Below the pieces are notes generated by a model that worked only from the letters and a program-made list of their open reading frames with translations, did no database searches and was not told the origin of the DNA. 22,850 nucleotides of DNA, taken from Bordetella parapertussis (GTDB taxonomy: Bacteria > Pseudomonadota > Gammaproteobacteria > Burkholderiales > Burkholderiaceae_B). Below, in pieces: positions 1 through 10,492 of the stretch. Within the stretch, counting starts at the first letter, position 1; every line of letters begins with the position of its first letter. The stretch spans positions 1 to 22,850 of the forward strand of contig CAMCWG010000012.1 in NCBI GenBank assembly GCA_945882005.1. The letters run 5' to 3'. A program made the translations under genes and the position numbers.

Positions 1-1723
1 CTCGTACGGGGCCCGTACCGAATACCAAGAGTGCAACGCCAACGATTAGCGTGGTGAGGTTCGAGTCCAGAATCGTGCCCCAGGCGCGCTCAAATCCTAA
101 ATGGATGGCGTTTTGTGGTGACTCGCCGTTACGCAGCTCTTCACGGATCCGTTCATTAATCAGCACGTTTGCGTCAATCGCCATACCTAGGGTCAGCGCG
201 ATCGCCGCGATACCTGGCAGGGTAAGCGTTGCTTGTAGCATCGATAGAATCGCCAGCAAGAGCAGAATATTAAGCGCCAACCCGGCGGTCGAGAACGCAC
301 CGAACAGGTGGTAGTAAACCAGCATGAAGATTGCAATGCCGATAAAACCATAGAGTGTTGAGTTAAAGCCCTTGGCGATGTTGTCTGCGCCCAGGCTTGG
401 CCCGATTGTGCGTTCTTCGATGATTTCCATGGGTGCAGCCAGAGAGCCAGCACGCAGCAGCAGCGCAGTGTCTGCGGCTTCTTCCGCGCTCATGCTGCCG
501 GAGATTTGTACCTGCCCACCTGGGATTTCACCGCGAATAACAGGTGCCGTGACGACTTCACCGCGACCCTTCTCGAACAGCAAAATTGCCATACGCTTGC
601 CAACGTTGTCACGAGTGACATCGCGAAAAATACGCGCACCTTTTTGGTCAAGCGTGAGGTGTACCGCAGCCTGTTGCGACTGACTGTCGCGACCTGCTTG
701 GGCATCTTGCAGATTCTCACCGGTCAGAACAACTTGGCGTCGAACGAGAATGGGGCGACCGTCGCGGTCTTGATAACGCTCAAGTCCGAAAGGTACTGTT
801 CCGGCTGCCAGCGCACTTGCTGCGGCAGGTGTGTCATCGACCATACGAATTTCAAGCGTTGCCGTGCGGCCCAGTATGTCCTTGGCTTTCGCAACATCTT
901 GAACACCTGGCAACTGAACAACGATACGATCTGACCCTTGCTGCTGAATCACCGGTTCAGCCACGCCGAGTTCGTTAATGCGGTTGTGTAGGGTTGTGAT
1001 GTTTTGCGTAAGCGCTTTGGCCTGGACAGAGGTCATTGCTGCTTGACTCAACACGCCCACAACTTGCAGGCGCGCGCCATCAGTGCGCTCGGTCATTTGC
1101 AGGTCCGGGTGCCGAGTTCGCAGGGCAGACACGGCACGGTCGCGTGCTGCAGTACTGTTAAACGATAAAACAACTGACATTCCGCTGCGTTCGACGCCGC
1201 CGCTTTCAATCTTTTGTTCGCGCAGGATCGCGCGCAAGTCTGTCACGAGGGAATCGTAGCGGGCAGTGAGTGCGCCCTGCATGTCGACTTGCAACAGGAA
1301 ATGGACACCGCCGCGCAGATCAAGTCCCAAGTACATGGGATTGGCGCCGATTGCGCTTAACCAGCTAGGGGAGGCGGGCAATAGGTTCAACGCAACCGTG
1401 TAACTCGGATCTGCCGGGTTGGGGTTGAGCGCCTTCTCAATCAGGTCACGAGCCTGAATCTGGGTATCTGTGTTGGTGAAGCGGACTCGAACGGTTCCAA
1501 CAGGACCATTTTGATCAAAGGAGGAGCCCGCGCTGGCGATCTTTGCCTGCTGCAGAATGCTCTGCACTCGATCGAGCATACCTGCATCGATTTTGAGGGT
1601 GGCCTTGGCGCTCGATATTTGCACCGCTGGCGATTCGCCGTACAAGTTAGGCAGGGTATAGAGCAGGCCGATCACAACCGCGATCAGCACCGTCAGGTAT
1701 TTCCAAAGGGGATAGCGGTTCAT
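1..1723 (-). CDS. secD: SecD, protein translocase subunit (partial, 3' end outside the window)
   Basis: SecD is an inner-membrane partner of SecYEG that, with SecF, uses the proton gradient to help pull secreted proteins across the membrane. I read 574 codons from ATG at 1723 to the left edge without a stop; the family is usually a little over 600 residues, so only the tail is missing. Seen: a first membrane helix at about residues 7-24, the conserved segment YLGLDLRGGVHF near residue 130, a large periplasmic region, then several hydrophobic segments with GMAIDANVLINERIREE near residue 515, the signature SecD/SecF box with its key Asp. The visible end reads ALLVFGTGPVR, as expected for SecD. 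It follows yajC by 65 bases in the same direction, and secF is the expected next gene beyond the edge. No clear Shine-Dalgarno sequence precedes the ATG. Identification is very secure. Confidence 0.97.
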   Translation of the reverse strand, partial: MNRYPLWKYLTVLIAVVIGLLYTLPNLYGESPAVQISSAKATLKIDAGMLDRVQSILQQAKIASAGSSFDQNGPVGTVRVRFTNTDTQIQARDLIEKALNPNPADPSYTVALNLLPASPSWLSAIGANPMYLGLDLRGGVHFLLQVDMQGALTARYDSLVTDLRAILREQKIESGGVERSGMSVVLSFNSTAARDRAVSALRTRHPDLQMTERTDGARLQVVGVLSQAAMTSVQAKALTQNITTLHNRINELGVAEPVIQQQGSDRIVVQLPGVQDVAKAKDILGRTATLEIRMVDDTPAAASALAAGTVPFGLERYQDRDGRPILVRRQVVLTGENLQDAQAGRDSQSQQAAVHLTLDQKGARIFRDVTRDNVGKRMAILLFEKGRGEVVTAPVIRGEIPGGQVQISGSMSAEEAADTALLLRAGSLAAPMEIIEERTIGPSLGADNIAKGFNSTLYGFIGIAIFMLVYYHLFGAFSTAGLALNILLLLAILSMLQATLTLPGIAAIALTLGMAIDANVLINERIREELRNGESPQNAIHLGFERAWGTILDSNLTTLIVGVALLVFGTGPVR

Positions 1724-1750
1724 TGCCGACGGGGATTAAGAAGGATTGCA

Positions 1751-1773
1751 CCCCGTCGCAACATGCGTCGGGG
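1751..1773 (-). other. Inverted repeat between yajC and secD
   Basis: A compact hairpin lies in the 65-base yajC-secD gap. On the plus strand the arms are CCCCG-T-CGCA and TGCG-T-CGGGG around the loop ACA: nine base pairs with one central mismatch, extendable by a G-U and a G-C pair. No T-run follows on the transcribed strand, so it is not a standard intrinsic terminator. It may be an RNA stability or processing element that sets the yajC:secD ratio (inference). Confidence 0.55.
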
Positions 1774-1788
1774 CGTTAGGACAAAAAA

Positions 1789-2130
1789 TTACAGTGCCTT
1801 GATCGTGCCTTTTGGCAGTACAGCGGACACTGAGGCTTTTTGCATCACGACTTCGACAGCTTTCTCGCCGTGCTCTGCGATTTGAATGGTCACATAGCTG
1901 TCACTGACTTTCGTCACTGTGCCGAGCAAGCCACCAGCGCTGATGACTTCGTCACCTTTGGCTAAGGCAGCCAGCAATGCTTTGTGTTCTTTCTGACGCT
2001 TCATCTGTGGACGAATCATCAAAAAGTACAAAACGACGAACATCAGAACGATAGGGGCCATCCCCATCAGTGAGCCGGCCGTGTCGCCGGCTTGAGCCAG
2101 CACGAGGCTGGAAACTGTTTGAGCAGACAT
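1789..2130 (-). CDS. yajC: YajC, Sec translocase accessory membrane protein
   Basis: YajC is a small single-span inner-membrane protein that co-purifies with SecDF in the holo-translocon. The 113-residue product matches the family length. Seen: a short N-terminal stretch, one hydrophobic helix at about residues 23-40 (APIVLMFVVLYFLMIRP), a basic KRQKEHK segment just inside, and the conserved cytoplasmic motif GDEVISAGGLLGTVTKV. The ATG at 2130 is preceded by AGGAGACCTTA, a good ribosome binding site, which fixes the start. It sits 33 bases after tgt and upstream of secD in the same direction, the classical order. Identification is secure. Confidence 0.97.
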   Translation of the reverse strand: MSAQTVSSLVLAQAGDTAGSLMGMAPIVLMFVVLYFLMIRPQMKRQKEHKALLAALAKGDEVISAGGLLGTVTKVSDSYVTIQIAEHGEKAVEVVMQKASVSAVLPKGTIKAL

Positions 2131-2163
2131 TAAGGTCTCCTTTAGATATATGCGAAACGCTGG

Positions 2164-4424
<2,261 letters not shown>

Positions 4425-4486
4425 TTTAAGCCGGGCAGAGACTTTTTTTGTATGCTGTCGGTTGAACTCGCTAAATAGGTGACGTA

Positions 4487-5938
4487 ATGATCGTAGGCAA
4501 GGCGAAAGCCAGTAGGTGGCTAGGCAAGTGTGCAGTGTTTGCAGCGTTACTTGTGTCGGGAGTGGGGCTACAGGTGCAGGCGCAAGGAGCACTGCCTCCA
4601 GAGCTTGCTCAAGCCTGGGCCAAGACCAAGTTGCCCGAGTCCTCGCTATCAGTGTTGGTGCAGGAGGTCGGTGGGCCGCGCTTATTCGCGATTTCTCCTG
4701 AGACCCCGCGTAACCCAGCCTCGGTCATGAAATTAGTGACGACCTACGCGGCGATTTCTCGGCTAGGGCCAAATTACGTTTGGAACACTAGTTTTTTATT
4801 AAGTCCTGAATCTCAAATCAGTGATCAAGGTGTCTTAAAAGGACCATTGTATTTGCGCGCAGGAGGTGACCCTGTCCTCATGCTGCAGGATGTATGGCGT
4901 CTTTTACGGGATCTGCGTTTGCGTGGCATCCGGGAGATCTCCGACATTGTTGTGGATCGATCCATTTTTGGTGAGGTCACGATCGATCCGGGTGCGTTTG
5001 ATGGCGCTTCGGACCGCCCTTACAACGCGAGTCCTGATGCGTTTATGGTTGGTTTTGGAGCCGTTCGGTTAGTTTTCTCTCCCGATCCTGCTAGCAAGAC
5101 CTGGAAGTCGTTTATCGATCCCCCCATTCCTGGCGTTGTGGTTGAGGGCAATGTGCAGTGGGCTGATGGACAATGTCCCGGCTCGCCAGCGGTGGCAACA
5201 GACACAACATCGGACGGCTCGACTGTTCGCATCCGTGTGAGTGGAAGAGGTGCCGGTTCCTGTGGCGAGTTTGACGTGTTTCGCTTGGCCTTCTCTCAGC
5301 AAGAGTTTGGCGCCAAAGTATTGCAAATTCTTTGGAAGGAACTTGGTGGCATCATGACAGGGCGGGTTCGGACCGGCACGATCCCATCAAATGCCACGGC
5401 GGTTGCTTCGCATCAGTCTCCTCCCTTGTCCGAGGTCATTCGCTTGATCAACAAGCGCAGCAATAACGTGATGACGCGCGTGTTACTTCTGACGTTAGGT
5501 GCCGAGGCGGGCCGACGTCCGGCAAATGTCTCTGGGAGTGTTCAGATTGCCCAAGACGTGTTGGCCAAGCAGGGGCTGCCAATGAAAGGGCTCGTGTTGG
5601 ATAATGGCTCGGGTCTTTCAAGGAACGGTGTTGTCTCAGCCGAGAGTCTGGCACAAATGCTCCAAAAGGCATGGATGTCGCCTGTGATGCCTGAGTACGT
5701 ATCATCGTTGGCGATTCTTGGTACTGATGGTACGACGCGCAACCGACTGCGTGACCCCACCACAAAATCCATGGCGCATCTCAAGACGGGTGCCTTGCGC
5801 GACGTACGCTCTGTTGCGGGGTATGTATGGTCGAGCAGCGGTAAACGCTATATAGTTATCAGCATGGTCAACCACGAGCGTGCGCACGATGCACGATCGT
5901 TTGAAAATGCGTTAATCGCCTGGCTTACTGCAAAATAA
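4487..5938 (+). CDS. dacB: D-alanyl-D-alanine carboxypeptidase/endopeptidase, PBP4 type (peptidase S13)
   Basis: DacB is a periplasmic penicillin-binding protein that trims D-Ala from peptidoglycan stem peptides and cuts cross-links. The 483-residue product starts with a signal peptide (basic start, hydrophobic core at about 15-30, likely cleavage after QVQAQ). All three active-site motifs are present: SVMK at 79-82 with the nucleophilic Ser, SNN at 325-327, and KTG at 433-435. The large insert between the first two motifs is typical of class C PBP4. The ATG at 4487 follows AGGTGA at a good distance. It heads a plus-strand run with a secreted protein (29-base gap) and an ABC permease; nothing in its own sequence explains that company. 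Identification is very secure. Confidence 0.97.
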   Translation: MIVGKAKASRWLGKCAVFAALLVSGVGLQVQAQGALPPELAQAWAKTKLPESSLSVLVQEVGGPRLFAISPETPRNPASVMKLVTTYAAISRLGPNYVWNTSFLLSPESQISDQGVLKGPLYLRAGGDPVLMLQDVWRLLRDLRLRGIREISDIVVDRSIFGEVTIDPGAFDGASDRPYNASPDAFMVGFGAVRLVFSPDPASKTWKSFIDPPIPGVVVEGNVQWADGQCPGSPAVATDTTSDGSTVRIRVSGRGAGSCGEFDVFRLAFSQQEFGAKVLQILWKELGGIMTGRVRTGTIPSNATAVASHQSPPLSEVIRLINKRSNNVMTRVLLLTLGAEAGRRPANVSGSVQIAQDVLAKQGLPMKGLVLDNGSGLSRNGVVSAESLAQMLQKAWMSPVMPEYVSSLAILGTDGTTRNRLRDPTTKSMAHLKTGALRDVRSVAGYVWSSSGKRYIVISMVNHERAHDARSFENALIAWLTAK

Positions 5939-5967
5939 ATTTAATCGAACCAACCAGGTAAGCACCC

Positions 5968-6681
5968 ATGAATGTTCGTCATGCCCTGTTGGGTGTATTC
6001 GTTTTAATGGTCTGCGCCACTGCGCAGGCTGGTATTTGTGACGCCAAATTTTTTCATAATGGTGGACTGATTGAAATCACCGGCAAGGGCATTGTCCAGG
6101 TCAGCGCTCGCATGACCTTCAGTCAGGTCAAGAAGACCGGCAAGCAAAGTTGTCAGGCGCAAGTCAAAGGAAACGCTAGTTACGCTCTGTTTGGTATGTT
6201 GACTGGTGCAGCGGATCTGGATCACGTGCTGACTGCAAATGATTTGCAGGCAAAACTGATTAAAAGTGGCCCTGGTCAAACTGCACAGTCCGAGGCGTTT
6301 GACATGCAGATGGTCAGTATCTTTGGTTATGGAACCGCCATCAAAGCACCGGGTCAACGGCTACCATCGCAAAATTTTCGACTTGCGATAGGAGATCCGC
6401 GCAAAGGACCAACCACTGCGTTAACCGTTCGGGTCGGCGAGAAAATTGTCGGGACGCGGCAGTCTATTGACACGGCGCTGGGGCCACAGCTTTGCTGGCC
6501 AGTGCGCTACCCGCGGGGAACGGAGCAAACGATGGCCAATGTACGTGGTGTGTTGATTAAGATCCCAGCGGTGCAATCGTATGTGACTGACTGGTATTGT
6601 CCCGCTGTGAGCCTTGTGATGAAACAGGAAATCGAACAGGCAGGGCAACGAGCCGTGATTGAAGTCAAGACGGTTCGTTGA
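5968..6681 (+). CDS. Secreted protein of unknown function with four cysteines
   Basis: I do not recognise this 237-residue protein. It starts with a convincing signal peptide (MNVRHALLGVFVLMVCATAQA, cleavage expected after AQA at residue 21), so it should be periplasmic. The mature part has exactly four cysteines (24, 61, 175, 210), which suggests two disulfide bonds. It looks rich in beta strands, with no later membrane helix and no lipobox. AGGTAAG precedes the ATG. It lies 29 bases after dacB, and its TGA shares a base with the ATG of the following FecCD-type permease (TGATG), so the two are probably translated together. A substrate-binding protein for that permease is an obvious thought, but I see no periplasmic-binding-protein motif and it is short for one (usually about 270-320). 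Function is left open. Confidence 0.85.
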   Translation: MNVRHALLGVFVLMVCATAQAGICDAKFFHNGGLIEITGKGIVQVSARMTFSQVKKTGKQSCQAQVKGNASYALFGMLTGAADLDHVLTANDLQAKLIKSGPGQTAQSEAFDMQMVSIFGYGTAIKAPGQRLPSQNFRLAIGDPRKGPTTALTVRVGEKIVGTRQSIDTALGPQLCWPVRYPRGTEQTMANVRGVLIKIPAVQSYVTDWYCPAVSLVMKQEIEQAGQRAVIEVKTVR

Positions 6682-7691
6682 TGCTCACGTCTTGTGTGCC
6701 CCGTTCCCGTCGGCTCCTAATATGGATTGGGGCGCCACTCGGATTGCTCTTCATCATGCTTTTCACGCTGAAGTCGGGGGCGGTGCCGATGCGGTGGCCT
6801 GAGGTTTTTGCAGCCTTGGGAATCGGTTCAGATCTAGACTCCTTTAAGCGAACAGTATTTTTGGAGCTCAGGCTGCCCCGCGTGCTGTTTGCGGCGGTTG
6901 CAGGAGGAGCGCTCGCTCTAAGTGGCGCGGTGATGCAGGCGCTTTTTCGTAATCCCTTGGCAGAGCCTGGCTTAATGGGCATTTCTGCGGGCGCGTCCCT
7001 CGGAGTTGTGCTGAGTTTGTTGTTGGGCTTTGGCAGCGCTTGGTTTACAGGTATCGCAGGCTTTGCGGGAGCACTACTCGCTACCTTGGCTGCCTACGGT
7101 TTGGGTCGACGTTATCCTGGGGTGGCTGGTCTACTTTTGGCGGGGATTGCGATCAACGCAACCATGATGAGTTTGGTGAGCTTAGCCACCACCTTTATTT
7201 CCGAATCCCAATTTCGTAGTTTTGGTTTTTGGTCCCTGGGTAGTTTGGCTCGAGCGTCGTGGGGGTATGTGGGTTGGCTCATGCCTTGGGCGCTTCTTTG
7301 TTCGCTTCTGTTGTGCAAGCAGTGGCGGGTTCTAAATGCCTTGCTCTTGGGTGAGCGTGAAGCGCATCATCTTGGCTTTGACATCGCGCGTGCACGTCGC
7401 ACCTTAATTTTATTGATCGCGCTGCTAGTGGGGCCGCTTGTCGCTGCGACGGGAGGGATTGCCTTTATCGGCTTGGTTATCCCGCACATTTTGCGCCGCT
7501 GGATCGGAGCGGACCATCGCGGGCTGCTGCCCTTGTCGTGGATCGCAGGCGCCATTGCCCTCGTATTGGCTGACTGGATTGCACGCGTTGTGGTGATGCC
7601 GGCAGAACTGCCGGTGGGCGTCATCACTAGTTTGGTGGGCGGACCATTTTTTATTGCCCTCTTGCTGCGTAATGCGAAGCCCGCTGCGTAA
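6681..7691 (+). CDS. FecCD-family ABC transporter permease (iron, haem or cobalamin type)
   Basis: This is an inner-membrane permease of the BtuC/FhuB/HmuU family, which imports siderophores, haem or vitamin B12 with a periplasmic binding protein and an ATPase. The 336-residue product is of usual length and highly hydrophobic throughout, with about ten membrane segments. Family hallmarks: RLPR at 64-67, GAVMQALFRNPLAEPG at 82-97 followed by GISAGA, the ATPase-contact region GGIAFIGLVIPHILR at 258-272 followed by GADHR, and ELPVGVITSLVGGPFF near 309-324. I chose ATG 6681, which overlaps the upstream stop by one base, over a TTG one codon earlier. No ATPase or binding-protein gene lies on either side: upstream are a secreted unknown and dacB, downstream the convergent ubiD 15 bases away. 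The partners must be encoded elsewhere. The substrate cannot be told from sequence. Confidence 0.93.
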   Translation: MLTSCVPRSRRLLIWIGAPLGLLFIMLFTLKSGAVPMRWPEVFAALGIGSDLDSFKRTVFLELRLPRVLFAAVAGGALALSGAVMQALFRNPLAEPGLMGISAGASLGVVLSLLLGFGSAWFTGIAGFAGALLATLAAYGLGRRYPGVAGLLLAGIAINATMMSLVSLATTFISESQFRSFGFWSLGSLARASWGYVGWLMPWALLCSLLLCKQWRVLNALLLGEREAHHLGFDIARARRTLILLIALLVGPLVAATGGIAFIGLVIPHILRRWIGADHRGLLPLSWIAGAIALVLADWIARVVVMPAELPVGVITSLVGGPFFIALLLRNAKPAA

Positions 7692-7706
7692 GAGGGCTCG
7701 CCGCTA

Positions 7707-9251
7707 TCAGAGTCCGAGCTCGCTCCAAATCGCATCCACGCGGGCCTTTGTTGCTGCATCCATCTGGATAGGAGTACCCCATTCGCGTTGGGTCTCTCCC
7801 GCCCATTTGTTGGTGGCATCGAGCCCCATTTTTCCGCCCAGTCCTGAAACAGGTGAGGCAAAGTCCAGGTAGTCAATCGGCGTATTTTCAACAAGTAGTG
7901 TGTCCCGCACGGGGTCCATACGCGTCGTCATTGCCCACACCACTTCTTTCCAGTCGCGCGGATTGATGTCTGCATCGACCACCACGATAAATTTTGTGTA
8001 CATAAACTGCCGCAGAATGCTCCAGAGTCCAAACATGACTCGCTTCGCATGCCCAGGGTATTGTTTTTTGATGGAAACAACGGCAAGTCGATAGCTGCAG
8101 CCCTCAGGTGGCAAATAGAAATCCACGATCTCCGGAATCTGTCTGCGCAATAGAGGAACGAATACTTCATTGAGCGCTACGCCGAGTACGGCTGGCTCAT
8201 CAGGGGGTTTGCCTGTGTAGGTTGAGTGATAGATTGGGTTACGGCGCATGGTAATGCGATCTATCGTGAAGACTGGAAACCAATCTTGTTCGTTGTAGTA
8301 ACCGGTGTGATCACCAAACGGTCCTTCTAGCGCAAGTTCATAGTCTGACGCAGGGGGCGGGTTGACGCCGGCCGGTACGGTTGGCCGAATCGCTCTGGGG
8401 TCTGTGTTCGGAAGGAGGTGACCCTCAAGAACGATTTCTGCCGTTGCTGGGACAGATAAGTCGCTGCCAAGCGCCTGGGTCACTTCAGTGCGCCCGCCGC
8501 GAAGGAGTCCTGCAAACTGATATTCGGAAAGTGAGTCTGGCACTGGCGTCACGGCGCCGAGCGTGGTGGCGGGGTCTGCACCGAGTGCAACGGCGATCGG
8601 GAAAGGTTTGCCCGGATTGGCCAGGGCATGATCTCTAAAGTCCAGTGCGCCACCGCGATGGGATAGCCAGCGCATGATGAGTTTGTTGCGGCCAATAACT
8701 TGTTGTCGGTAGATACCTAAGTTCTGGCGTTTTGCATTGGGTCCGCGTGTGATGACGAGTCCCCAGGTAAGTAGGGGCGCAATATCGCCAGGCCAGCAGG
8801 TTTGAATCGGCAGCTTAGCAAGATCAACATCATCGCCTTCCCACACGATTTCTTGGCAGGGGGCACCACGAACAGTTTTTGGGCTCATATCCCAAAGCGC
8901 TGCTTTAAGCATAGACACTTTTGCAAGCGCATCCTTAAAGCCCTTGGGCGCCTCCGGTTCACGTAGGCTTGCGAGTAATTCACCGATCTCACGCAGTGCG
9001 AGGGTGTTCTGCGCCCCCATCCCTTGTGCAACACGCGTAGGCGTCCCAAACAAGTTTGTCAGAACAGGCATGCTCGAGCGTGAGCCGTTATGCATCGCCT
9101 GCTCAAACAGAAGTGCTGGCCCCTCCGCTTTGAGCACGCGATCAGAGATCTCGGTCATTTCCAGCGAGGAAGAAACGGGCATTTGAATGCGCTTGAGGTC
9201 TTGATTGCGCTCAAGTTGTGAGATGAAGTCTCTGAGATCTTTGTATTTCAA
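7707..9251 (-). CDS. ubiD: 4-hydroxy-3-polyprenylbenzoate decarboxylase
   Basis: UbiD decarboxylates 3-octaprenyl-4-hydroxybenzoate in ubiquinone synthesis, using prenylated FMN made by UbiX. The 514-residue protein shows the family core: IYRQQVIG with the catalytic-site Arg near 182, and [11 protein letters not shown], where Glu 309 and Asp 314 form the E(X)4D pair. The C-terminal WGTPI segment is also typical. The start codon is TTG at 9251: the protein then begins [14 protein letters not shown], exactly where homologues begin, AGG lies just upstream, and no ATG occurs in frame in the next 50 bases upstream. A proline-rich stretch at about 280-306 before the EGPFGD motif makes it a little longer than E. 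coli UbiD (497). It is convergent with the permease gene and follows an aminotransferase on the same strand by 51 bases. Confidence 0.97.
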   Translation of the reverse strand: MKYKDLRDFISQLERNQDLKRIQMPVSSSLEMTEISDRVLKAEGPALLFEQAMHNGSRSSMPVLTNLFGTPTRVAQGMGAQNTLALREIGELLASLREPEAPKGFKDALAKVSMLKAALWDMSPKTVRGAPCQEIVWEGDDVDLAKLPIQTCWPGDIAPLLTWGLVITRGPNAKRQNLGIYRQQVIGRNKLIMRWLSHRGGALDFRDHALANPGKPFPIAVALGADPATTLGAVTPVPDSLSEYQFAGLLRGGRTEVTQALGSDLSVPATAEIVLEGHLLPNTDPRAIRPTVPAGVNPPPASDYELALEGPFGDHTGYYNEQDWFPVFTIDRITMRRNPIYHSTYTGKPPDEPAVLGVALNEVFVPLLRRQIPEIVDFYLPPEGCSYRLAVVSIKKQYPGHAKRVMFGLWSILRQFMYTKFIVVVDADINPRDWKEVVWAMTTRMDPVRDTLLVENTPIDYLDFASPVSGLGGKMGLDATNKWAGETQREWGTPIQMDAATKARVDAIWSELGL

Positions 9252-9302
9252 GGTGCCTGCCCTTCGTGCGTTAGAAGCGATTGGATCGTTCTGGGTGTGG
9301 TG

Positions 9303-10460
9303 TTAACTCAAGAAGCTTTTGATACGGTGTATGGCTTCTTGTAGTCGTTCAATACTTGTCGTATAGGCAAAGCGCATCGTATGTGCAGCGTGTGCTGGGC
9401 CAAAATCTAACCCAGCAACGGCCGCAACGCGTGCTCCGTGCAACAACGCTGCCGAGAATGCGCTGCTATCTGATGCGTGCGCAGAAATGTCAGCATAAAC
9501 GTAAAAAGCGCCATCAGGCATGACGGGCACAGTAATGCCCAGAGATGTTAGAGCGGGTACAAGGTAGTCACGTCGTTGACGAAACGCTTCGCGTCGGGTC
9601 TCGTACAAGGCAAGTGACTCGGGGTGAAAGCATTCGATCGCACCATGTTGCGCAAGCGTCGGTGCACAGATTGCCAGGCTTGCCGCCATTTTTTCGATGG
9701 GCGCAACAAGGTGCGGGGGAACGATCATCCAGCCAAGTCTCCAGCCGGTCATATTGAAGTACTTCGAAAAGCTGTTGAGGACGATGATGTCGTCATCGAG
9801 CGCTAGGGCTGATTGGGGTGTTCCATCGTAGGACAGGCTCAAGTAAATCTCGTCCATCATCACAAAGCCTTTGCGCGCGCGAACTTCTTTAAAAATACGA
9901 TTTAACTCATCGCGCGTGATGGAGGTGCCAGTGGGGTTGCTTGGTGAGGCAATTAAAACCCCACGCGTCTTGGGGCCCCAGTGTTGAGCAATATCGGACG
10001 CACTGAGCTGAAAGCGGGTGTCTGCACTCGTTGGGATAAGTTTGGTGGTTCCGCCGGCTGCGCCGACAAAGTTGCGGTTCGGTGGGTAGCAAGGATCCGG
10101 CATCAGGACTTCATCACCGGGATTGACGAGGGCCATTGCCGCCAACAATAGGGCGCCACTCGCCCCCGAGGTGACGATCACCCGAGCAGGGTCAACGCGC
10201 GTACCAAGCTGGTTCGTGTAAAAATCAGCAATCGCTTCACGTAGGTCTGGTAAGCCTGCAGGCGGGGAATAGCCACTTTTTCCTGCGCGGGCAGCGCTTT
10301 CCAGGCCTGCTACAACCCGTGGCGCAGCGGTAAAGTCTGGCTCACCCACCCCAAGGCTGATAATGTCGATGCCTGAGCGGGTTAAGGCCGAGGCCTCTTT
10401 TAAAAGCTCGACCGCGTGAAACGTTACCGTGTCATGTGTGCGTGCCGCGAGTGCTGTCAT
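9303..10460 (-). CDS. Pyridoxal-phosphate aminotransferase, class I/II
   Basis: A cytoplasmic fold-type I aminotransferase of 385 residues. Seen motifs: LGVGEPDF near 36-43, SGYSPPAGLPDLREAI near 62-77, SPSNPTG at 172-178, DEIY at 203-206, and SFSKYFNMTGWRLGW with the PLP-binding Lys at about 233. The late Arg that binds the substrate carboxylate is probably in MRFAYTTS. The overall type is that of aspartate/alanine-like aminotransferases, but the amino acid used cannot be told from the sequence. I chose ATG 10460 because GGAGAG precedes it at a good distance; a GTG eight codons earlier is also open. It lies 51 bases upstream of ubiD in the same direction, so the two may be co-transcribed, and it is head to head with an FAD-fold gene. 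Confidence 0.94.
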   Translation of the reverse strand: MTALAARTHDTVTFHAVELLKEASALTRSGIDIISLGVGEPDFTAAPRVVAGLESAARAGKSGYSPPAGLPDLREAIADFYTNQLGTRVDPARVIVTSGASGALLLAAMALVNPGDEVLMPDPCYPPNRNFVGAAGGTTKLIPTSADTRFQLSASDIAQHWGPKTRGVLIASPSNPTGTSITRDELNRIFKEVRARKGFVMMDEIYLSLSYDGTPQSALALDDDIIVLNSFSKYFNMTGWRLGWMIVPPHLVAPIEKMAASLAICAPTLAQHGAIECFHPESLALYETRREAFRQRRDYLVPALTSLGITVPVMPDGAFYVYADISAHASDSSAFSAALLHGARVAAVAGLDFGPAHAAHTMRFAYTTSIERLQEAIHRIKSFLS

Positions 10461-10486
10461 GTCTGATCTCTCCAACCTGGACACGA

Positions 10487-10492
10487 ATTGTA
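10487..10492 (-). promoter_or_regulatory. Possible -10 element for the aminotransferase gene
   Basis: On the minus strand this reads TACAAT, one base from the sigma-70 -10 consensus. It would start RNA about 20 bases before the ATG at 10460. No good -35 hexamer stands at 16-18 bases, so this is only a candidate. Confidence 0.3.

Noticed and set aside
506..934. A 142-codon plus-strand open frame within the first 1 kb
   Set aside because: It runs antisense to secD, whose protein is unmistakable on the minus strand.
4425..4592. Extension of queA upstream by 56 codons
   Set aside because: The added residues do not resemble QueA and would run antisense into the dacB signal peptide; ATG 4424 is preferred.
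10436..10492. GTG at 10436 as start of the FAD-like gene
   Set aside because: It would overlap the aminotransferase start codon head to head, and no ribosome binding site precedes it; the GTG at 10493 is favoured, though not proven.
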